This document shows, in pieces, positions 50,806 to 59,180 of a stretch of 64,000 nucleotides of DNA. The stretch is from Fodinibacter sp963800505 (GTDB taxonomy: Bacteria; Actinomycetota; Actinomycetes; Actinomycetales; Dermatophilaceae): assembly GCA_963800505.1 (NCBI GenBank), contig CAWDBL010000019.1:1-64000 (forward strand), written 5' to 3'. Positions within the stretch are counted from its first letter, which is position 1. Each line of letters begins with the position of its first letter. The translations under genes and the position numbers were made by a program. The notes beneath the pieces are model-generated. The model did not search any database, had not been told where the DNA came from, and saw nothing but the letters and a program-made list of their open reading frames with translations.

Positions 50806-50856
50806 ACCTCCGTCCCCGACCGATCGCCACACCCGCCCCCGACCCAGGAAGCAGCC

Positions 50857-51588
50857 GTGAGCTCGAGCACCCCACGCCGCACCTGGACCACCGTGTCCGT
50901 CGTGGCCCTCGTGGCGTCCGTCGCCGCGTTGGTCGCCCTCACCGCGTGGTTCGTCGGGCGTCCCGGGCCCTCGGCCGGAGCCGCCCTCTCCGACGTGCGG
51001 TCCACCGCGGGTGCGACGCCCAGCGCTGACACGCCCGCGGCATCCCCCACGGCGCCGGAGCCCACCTCGAGCCGGTCGCTCCCGAAGGTCGGCACCCGCG
51101 ACGGGTCCCTCGAGGCATTGGATGCCACCGGTGCACCGCCCCCGGCCCGGCTCGTGATCGGCGACCTGGGCGTCGACGCGACCGTCAAGGGCGTCGGCGT
51201 GCAGGACGACGGCGCCATGGTCATCCCCGCCGCCCCGACGAGCGTGGGGTGGTACCGGTACGGCTCGGCTCCCGGTGACGCCGAGGGCAACACGGTGATC
51301 GCCGGGCACGTCGCGACGCGCGAGGACGGTGCCGGCGCCCTCGCTGCCCTGCGCGGGGCGACGCCGGGGATGCGCGTGACCGTCACCACCGCCGACGGCA
51401 CGAAGCACCGCTACGAGGTCGTGGGCCGCGAGCTGGTCGTCAAGAAGGCCCTGCCCGTCGACGAGATCTTCGCGCGCGAGGGCAAGCCTCTGCTCGTGCT
51501 CATCACCTGCGGGGGCGAGTACCTCCCCGAGCTGCGCAGCCACCGCGACAACGTCGTTGTCACGGCGGTCCCGCTGCCGCCGGCGTGA
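50857..51588 (+). CDS. Class F sortase
   Basis: 243 residues, GTG 50857 with AGGAAG upstream. Membrane anchor ~13-33, a Pro/Thr/Ser stalk to ~85, then the sortase barrel: ARLVIGDLGVDATV, catalytic His 151 in VIAGHVAT, catalytic Cys 218 in LLVLITCGGEY, and Arg in ELRSHRDNVVV. Transpeptidase that would attach or process surface proteins; the preceding DUF4397 protein is the natural candidate substrate (inference). Confidence 0.92.
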   Translation: MSSSTPRRTWTTVSVVALVASVAALVALTAWFVGRPGPSAGAALSDVRSTAGATPSADTPAASPTAPEPTSSRSLPKVGTRDGSLEALDATGAPPPARLVIGDLGVDATVKGVGVQDDGAMVIPAAPTSVGWYRYGSAPGDAEGNTVIAGHVATREDGAGALAALRGATPGMRVTVTTADGTKHRYEVVGRELVVKKALPVDEIFAREGKPLLVLITCGGEYLPELRSHRDNVVVTAVPLPPA

Positions 51589-51625
51589 CGCAAGGACGTC
51601 GTTGCCGACACGCGCTCGGATGCCG

Positions 51626-51856
51626 TCAGCCCGCCTCCCGCTCGACGCTCAGCACCTCGCCGAGCTCGCACTGCAGCACCTCGCAGATCGCGGTGATCGT
51701 GCTGAACCGCACGGCCTTGGCGCGGTTGTTCTTGAGCACCGAGAGGTTGACGACGGTGACGCCCACGGCCTCCGCGAGCGCCGCCAGCGTCATGCCCCGG
51801 TCCTCGAGCAGCCGGTCGAGGTGGCAGACGACCCGGTGCGGCTCGTCGACCGGCAT
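51626..51856 (-). CDS. Small XRE-family regulator
   Basis: 76 residues; helix-turn-helix MTLAALAEAVGVTVVNLSVL followed by FSTITAICEVLQCELGEVL, typical of YozG/YdaS-like Cro/C1 regulators that accompany DUF2975 proteins. The ATG overlaps the DUF2975 stop by one base (TGATG). Probably autoregulates through the TATCG palindromes at 52574-52613. Confidence 0.88.
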   Translation of the reverse strand: MPVDEPHRVVCHLDRLLEDRGMTLAALAEAVGVTVVNLSVLKNNRAKAVRFSTITAICEVLQCELGEVLSVEREAG

Positions 51857-52551
51857 CAGACCAGCCCGTCGACGTCGTCACGCAGCCGGCTGCCGGCCTT
51901 GAACGCCTCGGCGAGCATGGCGACGACCATGCCGGCGAGCAGCGGCACCCACGGGATCTCGAGCGTGTAGGAGGGCTCGAGGTCGCCGAGGTCCAGACCG
52001 CCGAGGACCAGGCCGTCGCTCACCACCTGCAGGAAGTAGACGACCGGTGCGCCGAGGACCAGGGCGCCGGCGACGACCCGGAGGCGGGTGACGTTCAGCG
52101 GGTCGAACGGGTCACCGGCGGCAACGGTGCGAAGGAGCAGCACGATGCACCAGCACGACAGCACCACGAGCACCGCCGCCAGCGTGCCGGGCAGGAGGGC
52201 GAGCAGCCGCTGGCCCGCGCTGGGGTCGACCGCGTCGACGGCATACGAGGCCTCGCCGTAGCCGATCCCGGCCGCGTCGAGCGGTGGCACGGTCACGGCA
52301 GTCTCGACGAGCGGGGTCAGCGGCGCGCCCGTGACCCAGTCGGCCACGGGCTCGACCACCCCGGCGAGGATCGACCCGAGGGCGACCGCCCCCAGGAGAA
52401 CAACCAGTCCCCAGCGGTCGAACCGGTCGAAGGCCAGCAGGTCCCGCCGCGGTGAACCGCTGCCGGTGCGCGCTGACCGCTGCGTCCGGTCGGTGTGGTC
52501 GGTCCGGTCGCCCTCGGGAGTCCGGTCGGTGTGGTCCGGGTGGTCTGTCAT
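51856..52551 (-). CDS. DUF2975 family membrane protein
   Basis: 231 residues. The N-terminus is a repetitive Asp/His/Thr/Arg stretch (DHTDRTPEGDRTDHTDR), then four membrane segments; VVYFLQVVSDGLVLGG and PLLAGMVVAMLAEAFKAGSRLRDD match the DUF2975 C-terminal pattern. Function unknown; first gene of a two-gene operon with the XRE regulator. Confidence 0.82.
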   Translation of the reverse strand: MTDHPDHTDRTPEGDRTDHTDRTQRSARTGSGSPRRDLLAFDRFDRWGLVVLLGAVALGSILAGVVEPVADWVTGAPLTPLVETAVTVPPLDAAGIGYGEASYAVDAVDPSAGQRLLALLPGTLAAVLVVLSCWCIVLLLRTVAAGDPFDPLNVTRLRVVAGALVLGAPVVYFLQVVSDGLVLGGLDLGDLEPSYTLEIPWVPLLAGMVVAMLAEAFKAGSRLRDDVDGLV

Positions 52552-52573
52552 GGCACGCTCCCCACCGTCTACA

Positions 52574-52627
52574 TATCGAATTACGATAACAATGAGGAAC
52601 GATATGGCTATCGAATGTCGATGTCAA
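52574..52627 (-). promoter_or_regulatory. Promoter with overlapping operators for DUF2975-XRE
   Basis: On the minus strand TTGACA (52627-52622), 17-bp spacer, TATCGT (52604-52599). Two inverted repeats overlap it or lie just downstream: CGATATGGCTATCG (52600-52613, arms CGATA/TATCG) and TATCGAATTACGATA (52574-52588). The AT-rich patch is striking in this genome. Confidence 0.75.
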
Positions 52628-52737
52628 GCCGCTGAGTCGGCACCGTCCCGGAGTCGGGTGCTCGGGTGGCTGCCCGGGCCACCACCTGAGCACCCGACTC
52701 GGCTGGGCCGGGTGGCGCCGTGGGGCAGGATGGGGCC

Positions 52738-53376
52738 ATGACCGATCAGCACCGCCCCGACCCCGACCAGGACGACGCCGAGCGCCAGGGCGTGCCGGTC
52801 ACCGTCACCAGCGACGGCGAGCGGGTGGTCGTCGTCACCCCCGACGGGATGGGCGTGGCCGACCACGAGGACCGGCCCGCCACCGACGGGCGCGAGCGGC
52901 CCACGAACCCCGCCGACCTCGTCGAGCAGCCGGCCAAGGTGATGCGCATCGGCTCGATGATCAAGCAGCTGCTCGACGAGGTGCGCAGCGCCCCGCTCGA
53001 CGAGAAGGGCCGGGCCCGGCTCGCCGAGATCCACGCGCGCTCGATCCGCGAGCTCGAGGACGGCCTGGCGCCCGAGCTGGTCGAGGAGCTCGAGCGCATC
53101 ACCCTGCCGTTCTCCGACGAGTCGCCCTCCGACGCCGAGCTGCGCATCGCCCAGGCCCAGCTGGTCGGGTGGCTGGAAGGCCTGTTCCACGGCATCCAGA
53201 CCGCACTGGTCGCGCAGCAGATGGCGGCCCAGGCCCAGCTGCAGCAGATGCGCCAGCTGCCGCCCGGCATGGGTCATGGCGGGATGCCGTCGCAGGGCGC
53301 CCCGGGGATGCCGCGGCCGGGCGGCCCGCAGGGGGGCGAGCCGGGGCACGCCGAGGGCACCGGCCAGTACCTCTGA
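52738..53376 (+). CDS. bpa: Bacterial proteasome activator Bpa (PafE)
   Basis: 212 residues from MTDQHRPDPDQDD. Central four-helix region (~60-160) with VMRIGSMIKQLLDEVRSAPLDE and AELRIAQAQLVGWLEGLFHGIQ, a Gly/Pro/Met-rich tail, and the terminal GQYL, the HbYX-type motif that docks in 20S proteasome pockets. ATP-independent ring that opens the proteasome for unfolded substrates. Implies the organism has a 20S proteasome encoded elsewhere. Confidence 0.95.
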   Translation: MTDQHRPDPDQDDAERQGVPVTVTSDGERVVVVTPDGMGVADHEDRPATDGRERPTNPADLVEQPAKVMRIGSMIKQLLDEVRSAPLDEKGRARLAEIHARSIRELEDGLAPELVEELERITLPFSDESPSDAELRIAQAQLVGWLEGLFHGIQTALVAQQMAAQAQLQQMRQLPPGMGHGGMPSQGAPGMPRPGGPQGGEPGHAEGTGQYL

Positions 53377-53409
53377 CCCTGCGTCGGTGCTCCGCCCTAC
53401 AGTGACCGG

Positions 53410-53940
53410 ATGGACGCGCCACCCCCGACCATGGACCCGACGGTCTATGACGCCCCACTGCGGCTCCAGCTCGACGCCTTCCTCGACGACCACCGGCAGA
53501 TCCTGCTCGACTGCCTCGACGGGCTGACCGAGGAGCAGGCCCGACGGCACCTCGTCCCCTCGCGCACCACGCTGCTCAGCCTGCTCAAGCATGCGACCTT
53601 CGTCGAGCGGGTCTGGTTCGACGAGGCGGTGACCTGCCGGTCGAGGACCGAGATCGGCATCCCCGAGTCGCAGAGCGAGTCCTTCGACCTCGACGACACC
53701 GACACCGTCGCGTCCGTGCAGGCCGCCTTCCGGGCCGCCTGCGACGACTCGCGGCGGGCGATCGCCCCGCTCGGGCTCGACGACGTGCTGCCCGGCAACC
53801 GCCGCGGCCCCCTGCCACTGCGGTGGGTGATGCTGCACATGCTGCGCGAGCTCGCCCAGCACTGCGGGCACGCCGAGATCCTGCGCGAGCAGGTGCTCGC
53901 CGCGGATGCCGTGAACGGGGCGGTCACGCGCGACTCCTGA
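53410..53940 (+). CDS. DinB / DUF664 family protein
   Basis: 176 residues. Four-helix DinB fold with candidate metal His residues in LLKHATFVERVWF and ELAQHCGHAEILREQ; RWVMLHMLRELAQHCGHAE is the DUF664 hallmark. Such actinobacterial proteins are putative mycothiol-dependent transferases. 34 bp after bpa, so possibly co-transcribed. Confidence 0.85.
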   Translation: MDAPPPTMDPTVYDAPLRLQLDAFLDDHRQILLDCLDGLTEEQARRHLVPSRTTLLSLLKHATFVERVWFDEAVTCRSRTEIGIPESQSESFDLDDTDTVASVQAAFRAACDDSRRAIAPLGLDDVLPGNRRGPLPLRWVMLHMLRELAQHCGHAEILREQVLAADAVNGAVTRDS

Positions 53941-53991
53941 TCGCTCGCGCCTGACGCCCACGGCATCCGAGCCCGGTGGCAGATTGGGGCG

Positions 53992-54393
53992 ATGACGACC
54001 GAGGAGCGACCCTCCCTGCGAGCCACGTCCGTCACCGTGATGGCGCCCGACCCCCGGCTGCTCGCCGGCTTCTACGCCCGGCTGCTCGGGGTCGAGGTGG
54101 GCACCAGCGACCCGCCCGGGCCCGACGAGCCGGAGACCGGCGGCTTCGCCCAGGTGCAGATGACGCACCTCACCCTCAACTTCGAGTACGAGCGGGAGTG
54201 GGCGCAGCCGGTGTGGCCGGCGCAGGACGGGCAGCAGAGCGCCACCCAGCACCTCGACATCCGCGTCGAGGACCTGGTCGCCGCGTCCGCGTGGGCGGTG
54301 AGCTGCGGAGCAACCCTGGCCGAGACCCAGCCGCAGGACGACGTGCGGGTGTTCTTCGACCCGGCCGGCCACCCGTTCTGCCTCTTCCTCTGA
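53992..54393 (+). CDS. VOC family (glyoxalase-like) protein
   Basis: 133 residues: SVTVMAPDPRLLAGFYARLLG at the N-terminus, LTLNFEYER and HLDIRVEDL in the middle, VFFDPAGHPFCLF at the end. Single-module VOC protein with metal-ligand positions plausible (His in QHLDIRV). Substrate unknown. Confidence 0.85.
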   Translation: MTTEERPSLRATSVTVMAPDPRLLAGFYARLLGVEVGTSDPPGPDEPETGGFAQVQMTHLTLNFEYEREWAQPVWPAQDGQQSATQHLDIRVEDLVAASAWAVSCGATLAETQPQDDVRVFFDPAGHPFCLFL

Positions 54394-54422
54394 CCGAGCT
54401 CCGCTTCCCTTTGGCTCTCTCC

Positions 54423-54541
54423 CGCGAACGTGGGTGTAAATCGTCGTCACGCCGGCGATCTTCACCCACATTCGCAGGGATGCCGTGGGAACGTGGGTGA
54501 ACATCGTTGTCACGCTGGCGATCTTCACCCACGTTCGCGGG
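54423..54541. repeat. Type-E twin palindromes
   Basis: Two adjacent inverted repeats, 54423-54476 and 54488-54541, each with arms CGAACGTGGGTG and CACCCAC(A/G)TTCGC around a similar core (TCGTCGTCACGCCGGCGATC). Between convergent VOC and MFS genes. Confidence 0.85.
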
Positions 54542-54555
54542 AGGGGGAGGCTGCG

Positions 54556-55881
54556 TCAGGGTGCGACGACCGCCGGGCCGTGCGCGTCGATGGTGCGCAG
54601 CGGTGACAGCCAGCCGAAGACGGTCGCCACCAGCCCGATGGCCACCACCGCCACGAGGGCCGGCCGCAGCCCGACCAGCCCGGCGAGCGCACTGGCCCCG
54701 AGCGCACCGCACGTCCAGCCCACGCCGAACGACAGCATCCGCCCGGCGGTGTTGACCCGGCCGAGCAGCGGCTCGGGGGTGACCTGCTGGCGGTAGGTCA
54801 TCGAGTTAAGCACCACCCCCTGGTAGGCCACGCCCCACACCACCATCACGGCCACGGCCACCTGCCACGACGACGCCGTGACGACGACCAGGCCGGCCAC
54901 CCCGGCGAACGGCAGCCAGATCAGCGCCAGCCGGTTCGGCGAGACGAACCGCAGCAGCCGGGGCGTGCACACCGCCACCAGGATGCCGCCCACGCCCCAC
55001 GCCGCGAACACCAGCCCGAAGCGCCACCCGCTGGTGCCGACGCCGAGCAACCGGTCGGCATACGGCACGGACAGCGACATGAAGCCTGCACCGGACAGGG
55101 ACAGCAGGAACCCGACCACCGTCTGCGAGCGCACCCCGGCGTGCCCCGAGAGGAACCGCAGCCCCACCCCCACCTCGGCGAGCAGCACCCGGGGCCGCAG
55201 CGCCGGCAGCCCCGACCGCTGCGGTGAGAGCCGGGTGCGGATCGACGCCACGCACGCGGCCGACAGCAGGAAGCTCAGCCCGTCGACCGCGAGCAGCGTC
55301 GCCGGGTGCACCACCGCCAGCAGCACGCCGGCCAGCATCGGGATACCGAGGTCGAGCAGCGAGCCGAACCCCCAGATGGCCGAGTTGGCCGAGCCGATCC
55401 GGTCGCGCCCCACGATGGCGGGCAACGCCCCGAACGCCGCGCCGTCGAAGAACACGAAGGCGGTCTGGGTGAGGAACCCGGCGAGCAACGCGTGCACCGC
55501 GGTGAGCGACCCGAGCGCGAACGCCACGGGCACCGACGCGATGGTCAGCCCGGCGACCACGTCGGCCACCACCATGACGCGCTGCCGGTCGAGCCGGTCG
55601 GACAACGCGCCCGAGAACAACCCGAAGAGCAGGTAGGGCACCCCCTCGACCACCGTGATCAGAGCGGTCAGCGACGGGCTGCCGGTGAGCCGGTAGACCA
55701 GCACCGGCAGCGCCACCGCGGTGACCAGCGTGCCGGCGATCGAGACCTGGCGCGCCAGCCAGTAGCGGCGGAAGTCACGGTGGTGCCGCAGCGGCACGAC
55801 GCCGGATGCCGTGCCGTCCCCGGGCGCTGCGTCCGCGCCTCCCGCGGTGGCAGGTCGAGCAGGCCCGGGGGCCCGGGTCAC
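54556..55881 (-). CDS. MFS transporter (MFS_3/EntS-like)
   Basis: 441 residues, twelve membrane segments. HRDFRRYWLARQVSIAGTLVTAVALPVLVYRLTGS at the start is the MFS_3 pattern (two key parts: FRRYWLARQVS and ALPVLVYRLTGS); SGALSDRLDRQRVM is motif A. Related to macrolide and enterobactin exporters. GTG 55881 overlaps the FAD dehydrogenase stop as GTGA. Confidence 0.85.
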   Translation of the reverse strand: MTRAPGPARPATAGGADAAPGDGTASGVVPLRHHRDFRRYWLARQVSIAGTLVTAVALPVLVYRLTGSPSLTALITVVEGVPYLLFGLFSGALSDRLDRQRVMVVADVVAGLTIASVPVAFALGSLTAVHALLAGFLTQTAFVFFDGAAFGALPAIVGRDRIGSANSAIWGFGSLLDLGIPMLAGVLLAVVHPATLLAVDGLSFLLSAACVASIRTRLSPQRSGLPALRPRVLLAEVGVGLRFLSGHAGVRSQTVVGFLLSLSGAGFMSLSVPYADRLLGVGTSGWRFGLVFAAWGVGGILVAVCTPRLLRFVSPNRLALIWLPFAGVAGLVVVTASSWQVAVAVMVVWGVAYQGVVLNSMTYRQQVTPEPLLGRVNTAGRMLSFGVGWTCGALGASALAGLVGLRPALVAVVAIGLVATVFGWLSPLRTIDAHGPAVVAP

Positions 55882-57554
55882 GTGGCGGACGCGGCGGCCC
55901 GGCCCGCGGTCCTCCCGGAGAAGAGGCAGCCCCCCACGAACGTCCCCTCGAGCGCGCGGTAGCCGTGCACGCCACCGCCGCCGAACCCCGCGACCTCACC
56001 GGCGGCATAGAGCCCCGGCACCGGCTCGCCCGACGGCCCGAGCACCCGGCCGGACAGGTCGGTGTGCAGCCCGCCGAGCGTCTTGCGCGACAGCACCCGC
56101 AGCCGCACCGCGACGAGCGGGCCGTACGTGGGGTCGAGGATGCGGTGCAGCGGGTAGGCGCGCTTGGTCAGCTTGTCGCCGCGGTAGGCCCGCGCGACCC
56201 GGATCGCGGCCACCTGGGCATCCTTGGTGTAGCGGTTCTCGACCTGCCGGTCGCGCTCGACGATCTGCTTCTCGATGGACGCGGCATACAGCGGTGGCGC
56301 CTCGGGGGTCAGGGCGTTCATCTTCCCCACGAGCTCGCCGATCGTCGCGGCGGTGAGCCAGTCCTCGCCGTGGTCGAGGAAGGCCTGCACCGACGGGGTG
56401 ACCTTGGTGATCGGCCGGCGGAGCACCTCGCGGTAGCGCTTCTCGGTGAGGTCGAGGTTCTGCTCCGACCCCGAGAGGGCGAACTCCTTACCGGCGAGCG
56501 CGCGGTTGAGGATGAACCACGAGTGGTCGAAACCGGTGTGCCGCAGGTGACTCAGCGTGCCCAAGGTGTCGAAGCCGGGCAGGAACGGAGCCGGCAGACG
56601 GTTGCCCCGCGCGTCGAACCACATCGAGCTCGGACCGGGCAGGATGCGGATGGCGTGCCCGGGCCAGATCGGGTCCCAGTTGCGCACGCCCTCGACGTAG
56701 TGCCACATCCGGTCGCGGTTGACGATCGCGCCGCCGGCGGCCTCGGTGATCGCGAGCATCCGGCCGTCGACGTAGGCGGGCACGCCGGTGAGCAGGTCGG
56801 CGGGCGGGCTGCCGAGCCGCTCGGGCCAGTTGGCACGCACCAGCTCGTGGTTGCCCCCGATGCCGCCGGAGGTCACGACGACCGCCTGGCCGCCGTACTC
56901 GAACTCGCCGACGACGTCGCGGTTGCTCGCCACCCCGCGGGGCGAACCGTCGGGCGCGAGCACCACCCCCCGCACCCCGGTGACCGCACCGTTGGTGCGC
57001 ACGAGCGCGTCGACCCGGTGGCGCGGCCGGTAGATGACCCGTCCGGCCGCGATGTGCTCGCGCACCGTGCGCTCGAACGGAGCGACCACGCCGGTGCCGG
57101 TGCCCCAGGGGATGTGGAAGCGCGGCACCGAGTTTCCGTGCCCGCCACTGGTGCCGTCACCGCGCTCGGCCCAGCCGACGACCGGGAAGAACGAGATGCC
57201 ACGCTCGCGCAGCCAGGCCCGCTTCTCACCGGCCGCCCACTCGACGTAGGCGCGCCCCCACTTCCGGCCCCAGTGGTCGGGGCCGGGGCTGCCGTCGGGC
57301 GCGGTGAGCCGGTCCCAGCCGGCGGTGCCCTCCCAGTCCTGCCAGGCGAGGTCGAACGAGTCGGTGATGCCCATCCGGCGCTGCTCGGGGGTGTCGACGA
57401 GGAACAGCCCGCCGAAGCTCCACCACGCCTGGCCGCCGAGGTTGGCCTCGCTCTCCTGGTCGAGCAGCACCACCGACCGGCCGGCGTCGGCGAGCTCGCA
57501 CGTGGCGACCAGACCGGCGAGGCCGGCACCCACGACCACGACGTCGGCGTCCAT
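55878..57554 (-). CDS. FAD-binding dehydrogenase (fumarate reductase/KstD superfamily)
   Basis: 558 residues. FAD Rossmann motif VVVGAGLAGLVATCELADAG at the N-terminus, GGQAWWSFGGLFLVDTPEQR, and the C-terminal FAD contact GLYAAGEVAGFGGGGVHGYR. This set matches the COG3573 FAD-binding dehydrogenases, flavoenzymes near 3-ketosteroid dehydrogenase and fumarate reductase. Reaction unknown. Coupled to the MFS gene downstream, so the pair may handle one compound. Confidence 0.88.
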   Translation of the reverse strand: MDADVVVVGAGLAGLVATCELADAGRSVVLLDQESEANLGGQAWWSFGGLFLVDTPEQRRMGITDSFDLAWQDWEGTAGWDRLTAPDGSPGPDHWGRKWGRAYVEWAAGEKRAWLRERGISFFPVVGWAERGDGTSGGHGNSVPRFHIPWGTGTGVVAPFERTVREHIAAGRVIYRPRHRVDALVRTNGAVTGVRGVVLAPDGSPRGVASNRDVVGEFEYGGQAVVVTSGGIGGNHELVRANWPERLGSPPADLLTGVPAYVDGRMLAITEAAGGAIVNRDRMWHYVEGVRNWDPIWPGHAIRILPGPSSMWFDARGNRLPAPFLPGFDTLGTLSHLRHTGFDHSWFILNRALAGKEFALSGSEQNLDLTEKRYREVLRRPITKVTPSVQAFLDHGEDWLTAATIGELVGKMNALTPEAPPLYAASIEKQIVERDRQVENRYTKDAQVAAIRVARAYRGDKLTKRAYPLHRILDPTYGPLVAVRLRVLSRKTLGGLHTDLSGRVLGPSGEPVPGLYAAGEVAGFGGGGVHGYRALEGTFVGGCLFSGRTAGRAAASAT

Positions 57555-57563
57555 GCGCAGACC

Positions 57564-58268
57564 CTATGCCAGGGTCACCGACACCCGACCACCCTCGACA
57601 GCGACCGTCAGGTACGTGAGGTCCGGGACGACGACGTCGGCCTCCGGCTCGAGCTCCTCGCGGGCCGTGGTGCCCAGCACCGCGACCCGGGCGCGGCACC
57701 CGGCGGCGCGGGCGGCGCGCAGCCCGGCGACGGCATCCTCGACCACCAGGCAGTCGGCCGGGTCGACCCCCAGCCGGCGCGCCCCCACCAGCCACGGGTC
57801 GGGCCACGGCTTGCCGCGCTCGACGTCGGATGCCGTGACGACGACGGGCGGGTGCGTGAGCCCGGTGGCCGCGAGGCGCGCCTCGGCCAGGTCGGTGGTG
57901 CCCGACGTGACGATCGCCGTCGGCACCCCGCCCGCGGCCAGCGCCGCGAGCAGCGCGGCCGCGCCGGGCAGCACGACGATGCCGTCGACGTCGGCCACCT
58001 CGATGTCGCGGATCCGCTCGAACGCCGCGTCCCGCAGGTCCTCGGGCAGGAGCGTCGCGATGACGCCCTTGGCCGGCATCCCGTGGAACCCGAGCAGCCG
58101 CACCGGGTCGACGCCGTACTCCCCGCACCACCGCACCCACGACCGCTCGACGGCGGCGATGGAGTCGATCAGGGTGCCGTCGAGGTCGAGCAGCACCCCC
58201 GCGAACGGCGCGTCGAACGGGCCGGACGAGGGCGTGGCGGACGACGTGGAGGAGGAGGGGACCGGCAT
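57564..58268 (-). CDS. HAD-superfamily phosphatase
   Basis: 234 residues from MPVPSSSTSS. HAD motifs I LLDLDGTLIDS, II IVTSGTTDL, III GKPWPDPWL and IV VVEDAVAGLRAA; the cap helix region is of the beta-phosphoglucomutase/phosphatase (YfbT-like sugar phosphatase) type. Small sugar phosphate is the likely substrate. Nine bp upstream of the FAD dehydrogenase gene. Confidence 0.88.
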   Translation of the reverse strand: MPVPSSSTSSATPSSGPFDAPFAGVLLDLDGTLIDSIAAVERSWVRWCGEYGVDPVRLLGFHGMPAKGVIATLLPEDLRDAAFERIRDIEVADVDGIVVLPGAAALLAALAAGGVPTAIVTSGTTDLAEARLAATGLTHPPVVVTASDVERGKPWPDPWLVGARRLGVDPADCLVVEDAVAGLRAARAAGCRARVAVLGTTAREELEPEADVVVPDLTYLTVAVEGGRVSVTLA

Positions 58269-58353
58269 ACCCGCCAGCCTAGGTTCCCCGCTGCGCTGGG
58301 TCCGCTCGCGCCGCCGGCCCCCGCTGGGCCGCGGCGAGCGGCAGGATGCCGGG

Positions 58354-59082
58354 ATGACGATCCGGGTGGGCACGTCGGGCTGGACCTACGACAGCTGGGC
58401 CGGGCCGTTCTACCCCAAGGGGGTGGCGCGGCGGCGCTGGCTGGAGTTCTACGCCGAGCGGCTCGAGACGGTCGAGCTCAACGCCAGCCACTACCGCTGG
58501 CCCCGCGACACCGCGTTCACCGGCTGGCACGACCGGCTCCCGGCCGGGTTCGAGCTGGCCGTCAAGGCACCGCGGGCCCTGACCCACGCCAAGCGGCTCT
58601 ACGCACCCGAGAAGTGGTCCGAGATCATCGGGCGCGGCATGCGGCTGCTCGGCGACCGCGCCGGGCCGTTCCTCCTCCAGCTGCCGCCGACGATGGAGCG
58701 CGACGACGCCCGGCTCGACTACGCCCTCGCCCACCTGCCCCCCGGCATCCGCACCGCGGTGGAGTTCCGGCATCCGTCGTGGCTCGACGAGCGCGTCTTC
58801 GGCATCCTCGAGCAGCACCGGGCCGCCTACGTCGTCATGAGCGGCGCCCACCTGCCGTGCGTGCTGCGGGCCACCACCGACCTGGTCTACGTTCGCTGGC
58901 ACGGGCCGAGTGCGGAGCACCTCTACGCGGGGTCGTACCCCGACGACGACCTGCGGTGGTGGGCCGACCGGATGCTGGAGTGGGAGGGCGCCGGGCACCG
59001 GGTCTACGGCTACTTCAACAACGACCAGTTCGGGTATGCCGTGGCGAACGCGATGCGGCTGCGCGAGCTGCTCGCCCGCTGA
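58354..59082 (+). CDS. DUF72 (YecE-like) protein
   Basis: 242 residues. TIM-barrel DUF72 with RVGTSGWTYDSWAGPFYP at the start, ETVELNASHYRWP, FELAVKAPRALTHAKRL, TAVEFRHPSW and VYGYFNNDQFGYAVANA near the end. Function unknown. Divergent from the HAD phosphatase. Confidence 0.9.
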   Translation: MTIRVGTSGWTYDSWAGPFYPKGVARRRWLEFYAERLETVELNASHYRWPRDTAFTGWHDRLPAGFELAVKAPRALTHAKRLYAPEKWSEIIGRGMRLLGDRAGPFLLQLPPTMERDDARLDYALAHLPPGIRTAVEFRHPSWLDERVFGILEQHRAAYVVMSGAHLPCVLRATTDLVYVRWHGPSAEHLYAGSYPDDDLRWWADRMLEWEGAGHRVYGYFNNDQFGYAVANAMRLRELLAR

Positions 59083-59180
59083 CCGTCGGAGTCATGCGTC
59101 GACCGTCGCCTCGGGCGCCCGCCGCCGGTCGGCGGAGCGACCCGGTCGGGCGCTCAGGCAACCGACCTAGGGTGGTGCGC

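Noticed and set aside
55806..59180. Upstream extension of the frame that ends in the metallophosphoesterase gene
   Set aside because: The extension runs antisense to the FAD dehydrogenase and HAD genes and across the DUF72 gene. Protein-like sequence begins only at ATG 59181.
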